From: Verrucomicrobiaceae bacterium
GTDB lineage: Bacteria > Verrucomicrobiota > Verrucomicrobiia > Verrucomicrobiales > Akkermansiaceae
Assembly: GCA_027483005.1 (NCBI GenBank)
Contig: JAIXVN010000025.1
Span: forward strand, 1 to 7,545
Reading direction: 5' to 3'
Length of the DNA: 7,545 nt
The position numbers were made by a program, and so were the translations under genes. This document shows positions 5,736-7,545 of this stretch, in pieces. Under the pieces are notes generated by a model, which had not been told where the DNA came from, searched no databases, and was given only the letters and a program-made list of their open reading frames with translations. Position 1 is the first letter of the stretch. Each line of letters opens with the position of its first letter.

Positions 5736-6170
5736 ATGTCTCTTGAGACCTCCCTTATTCTGTTCAAGCCCGACGCCGTCGCCAAAAACGTCGTCGGAAC
5801 CGTTCTGTCCCGCTTTGAAGCCGAAGGATTCCGCATCCGTGGCATCAAGATGCTCGCCCTGAGCGACGAGATCCTCGCCGAGCATTACTCGCACATCGCC
5901 GACAAGCCCTTCTTTCCATCGGTCCGCGGGTTCATGCAGGAATCACCGGTGATCGCCCTTGCCCTCGAAGGGGAAAACGTCATCGCCCGCGTCCGTGACC
6001 TTCTCGGACCGACCGACTCCAAGGCCGCTGCCGCCGGCACGATCCGTGGTGACTTCGGCGACAAGGAAGGCGACGCCAAGATGCGCAACGTCTGTCACGC
6101 TTCCGACTCCGTCGAAGCCGCTGCCGATGAGATCAAGCGCTTCTTCAAGGAAGGCGAAATCTTCGCCTGA
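5736..6170 (+). CDS. ndk: Nucleoside diphosphate kinase
   Basis: The 144-residue protein transfers the terminal phosphate of ATP to other (d)NDPs through a phosphohistidine and so balances nucleotide pools. Family landmarks are ETSLILFKPDAV (4-15, with K11), FEAEGFRIRGIKML (27-40), the KPFF block (57-60), LEGENVI (77-83), R87 of RDLLGPTDS, GTIRGDFGD (101-109, with R104) and NVCHASDS (118-125) with catalytic H121. Compared with the E. coli enzyme as I recall it, there are a few extra residues (about EGDAKMR, 111-117) just before the active-site motif; the total length is normal. I chose the ATG at 5736. The alternative GTG at 5712 would add 8 unconserved residues overlapping the promoter. No Shine-Dalgarno sequence is present. 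An intrinsic terminator follows 25 nt after the stop. Confidence 0.97.
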   Translation: MSLETSLILFKPDAVAKNVVGTVLSRFEAEGFRIRGIKMLALSDEILAEHYSHIADKPFFPSVRGFMQESPVIALALEGENVIARVRDLLGPTDSKAAAAGTIRGDFGDKEGDAKMRNVCHASDSVEAAADEIKRFFKEGEIFA

Positions 6171-6195
6171 TCCCCAAGATCCATCATTTCCGAAC

Positions 6196-6227
6196 CGGGC
6201 GGCCTGCGGGTCGCCCGTTTTCGTTTT
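6196..6227 (+). terminator. Intrinsic terminator of ndk
   Basis: A 9-bp stem CGGGCGGCC (6196-6204) pairs with GGTCGCCCG (6209-6217), including one G-U pair, around a TGCG loop. TTTTCGTTTT (6218-6227) follows. It sits 25 nt after the ndk stop in the 63-nt gap between convergent genes. There is no T-run on the other strand, so it serves ndk more clearly than the convergent hydrolase gene. Confidence 0.88.
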
Positions 6228-6233
6228 CAGAGG

Positions 6234-7166
6234 TCACTGGAGCCTCGGCTTCAGCCACTCGACCAGCTTGGTCCGGTATTCGCCTTTGTTTCTCCAGAGC
6301 GAGTCACCATGACCGCCGCCCTGGACGGTGAACAGGGTCTTCGGCATCGCAGCCGCCGCGAAGAGCTGCTTGCCTTGGGCAAAGGGGACCACTTCATCCG
6401 CGGTGCCGTGGATGAAGAGCAGCGGCAGCGGGGAAATCTTCGCCACCCAGTCCTTTGGAGCCCATTCGTCGGTCACGATGTTGCGACCGACCTTGCCGGC
6501 GACGATGTCGGCCATGCCTTGATAGGACGCGAATCCGCCGTCGCAGATCACCGCGCGGACTCCCGGCACCGGCTGCTCCGCGAGGGCGGTGATCGATTTC
6601 GCCCCTCCGAGGCTGTGGCCCATGGAAACCAATCGGGCACGATCCACATCGGGCCGGCTCTTCACGTAGTCGAACGCCGCCCACACATCCTCGATCAAGC
6701 CATGCCTTTGGATCGATCCTCCCGAGCTTCCAAAGCCACGGTAATCGTAGAGGAAAACATTGAAGCCTTCCGGCAGCAGCCACGTCACGAAGCCGAGATG
6801 ATGGCCAATGGCTCCGGCGTTGCCGTGCGAGAACACCACGGTTCCGAGCGCAGGTTTCCTTTTCGAAGATAGGAACCAGCCATGAAGTTTGGTGCCGTCC
6901 TTCGACTTGAACCAGACGTCGTCGTAACGCACACCCCAGGTGGCAGGCGTTTCCTGTGGATCGGCCGTGGGAAAGTAAAACAGCTGGTTGCCACCGCTCT
7001 TTCCCAGAAAGGCGCGGGCCAGCACGGAGAGGTCACCGGAGGGATCACGCGTCAGCTCACGCACGAGTTCCTCGGGGCTCTTCGGAGCAGGACGCGCAGG
7101 AGGGGTCGCGATGGCGACCAGAGGAAAAGTCGCCAACCATAGCACCGCGAACCACGCCCCCTTCAT
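6234..7166 (-). CDS. Exported alpha/beta-hydrolase (serine hydrolase)
   Basis: The 310-residue protein starts with a signal peptide (MKGAWFAVLWLATFPLVAIA, cleavage after about residue 20) and continues into an alpha/beta-hydrolase domain from about residue 80. Visible elements are HGNAG (114-118) for the oxyanion hole, DYRGFGSSGG (141-150), the nucleophile elbow GHSLGG with S185, HGTADEVVP (253-261) with acid D257, and GGGHGD (283-288) with catalytic H286. The layout resembles the BEM46/ABHD13-like serine hydrolases. The natural ester or amide substrate cannot be told from sequence. I preferred the ATG at 7166; a TTG at 7175 has a better-placed AGGTGG and would add three residues. The methyltransferase gene ends 32 nt upstream on the same strand, so the two may be co-transcribed. 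ndk converges from the other side. Confidence 0.88.
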   Translation of the reverse strand: MKGAWFAVLWLATFPLVAIATPPARPAPKSPEELVRELTRDPSGDLSVLARAFLGKSGGNQLFYFPTADPQETPATWGVRYDDVWFKSKDGTKLHGWFLSSKRKPALGTVVFSHGNAGAIGHHLGFVTWLLPEGFNVFLYDYRGFGSSGGSIQRHGLIEDVWAAFDYVKSRPDVDRARLVSMGHSLGGAKSITALAEQPVPGVRAVICDGGFASYQGMADIVAGKVGRNIVTDEWAPKDWVAKISPLPLLFIHGTADEVVPFAQGKQLFAAAAMPKTLFTVQGGGHGDSLWRNKGEYRTKLVEWLKPRLQ

Positions 7167-7198
7167 ATCGACCAATCAGCCACCTGAACCGACATCCG

Positions 7199-7545
7199 TC
7201 AACCCATCGCCTTCACCGCGATCAGGAGAAACGGAGCGGGACGCAGCGTGGCGAGCAGGCCGTATCGGGCCACCCGCAGTTCCCCTCCTCGCGAGGCCAT
7301 CCAGGCCTCCACTGCTGAGGCCTCGTCATTTCCTCCCTCATGGCCAGGATAACAAACCACACACAACCAGCCACCCGGACGCAGGACCCGCAGCGATGCC
7401 TCCAACGCCCTCAAAGTTTCCGCCGCCGTGGTGATCACCGATTGATCTGAGCCCGGCAGGTAGCCGAGATTGAACAGGATCGCCGCCACCGTTCCGGGCT
7501 CGGCATGGTCGGCGAGACCAGCATGCGACTTCTGGAAAAAGTCCA
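7199..7545 (-). CDS. SAM-dependent methyltransferase, YtqB/MnmM-like (N terminus outside window)
   Basis: The frame is open to the window end, giving 114 visible residues of the C-terminal part. The upstream residues DFFQKSHAGLADHAEPGTVA join the segment AILFNLGYLPGSDQSVIT, so the GTG at 7489 is internal. The following T-x-x-A-L-x-x-x-L-x-x-L-R-P-G-G-W-L block, C-Y-P-G-H-E-G-G and P-A-P-F-L-L-I-A-V-K end match the pattern I recall for the PF06962 family. This includes B. subtilis YtqB (MnmM), which methylates the wobble-uridine nm5s2U intermediate in tRNA. The SAM-binding glycine motif I would lie beyond the window edge. The tRNA role is inferred from family; older annotations call these rRNA methylases. 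The alpha/beta-hydrolase gene follows 32 nt downstream. Confidence 0.82.
   Translation of the reverse strand, partial: DFFQKSHAGLADHAEPGTVAAILFNLGYLPGSDQSVITTAAETLRALEASLRVLRPGGWLCVVCYPGHEGGNDEASAVEAWMASRGGELRVARYGLLATLRPAPFLLIAVKAMG

Overview
This window looks like a piece of a Verrucomicrobiota chromosome, probably Verrucomicrobiales. The reasons are the flavour of the PNPase, SmpB and short RpoZ proteins, the high G+C coding sequence and the near absence of Shine-Dalgarno sequences. That placement rests on remembered family resemblance, not on a search. Most of the window is ordinary housekeeping sequence, with one small accessory patch at the left edge.

Left edge (1-760): the C-terminal end of an IS4-type transposase (+) runs into the tail of a RelE/ParE-type toxin gene (-), which is cut short at that junction. 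The partner antitoxin gene (-) appears intact and overlaps the toxin start by an ATGA. A clear intrinsic terminator at about 704-738 closes the pnp transcription unit and separates it from the toxin-antitoxin pair.

Core cluster (761-4783, all on -): in transcription order, a DUF3147-like membrane protein, rpoZ (RNA polymerase omega), smpB (trans-translation), rpsO (ribosomal protein S15) and pnp (polynucleotide phosphorylase). The rpsO-pnp order is the widely conserved one. A strong GAAA-capped hairpin follows rpsO, and a second hairpin lies in the pnp leader. The cluster covers transcription, ribosome rescue, ribosome structure and mRNA decay.

Right part (4829-6170, +): an exported protein of unassigned function with a lysozyme-like motif, then ndk (nucleoside diphosphate kinase) with its own terminator. 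Convergent to these on - are a secreted alpha/beta-hydrolase and, upstream of it and cut by the window end, a YtqB/MnmM-like SAM methyltransferase.

The least expected signal is a pair of related intergenic repeats, upstream of rpsO and upstream of ndk. Each begins just after the stop codon of the preceding gene, folds into an imperfect hairpin, and is followed by an A-tract plus TTGCCA box that may be a promoter for the next gene. I see no CRISPR array, tRNA, rRNA or obvious new defence system. No gene-free stretch exceeds 300 bases.
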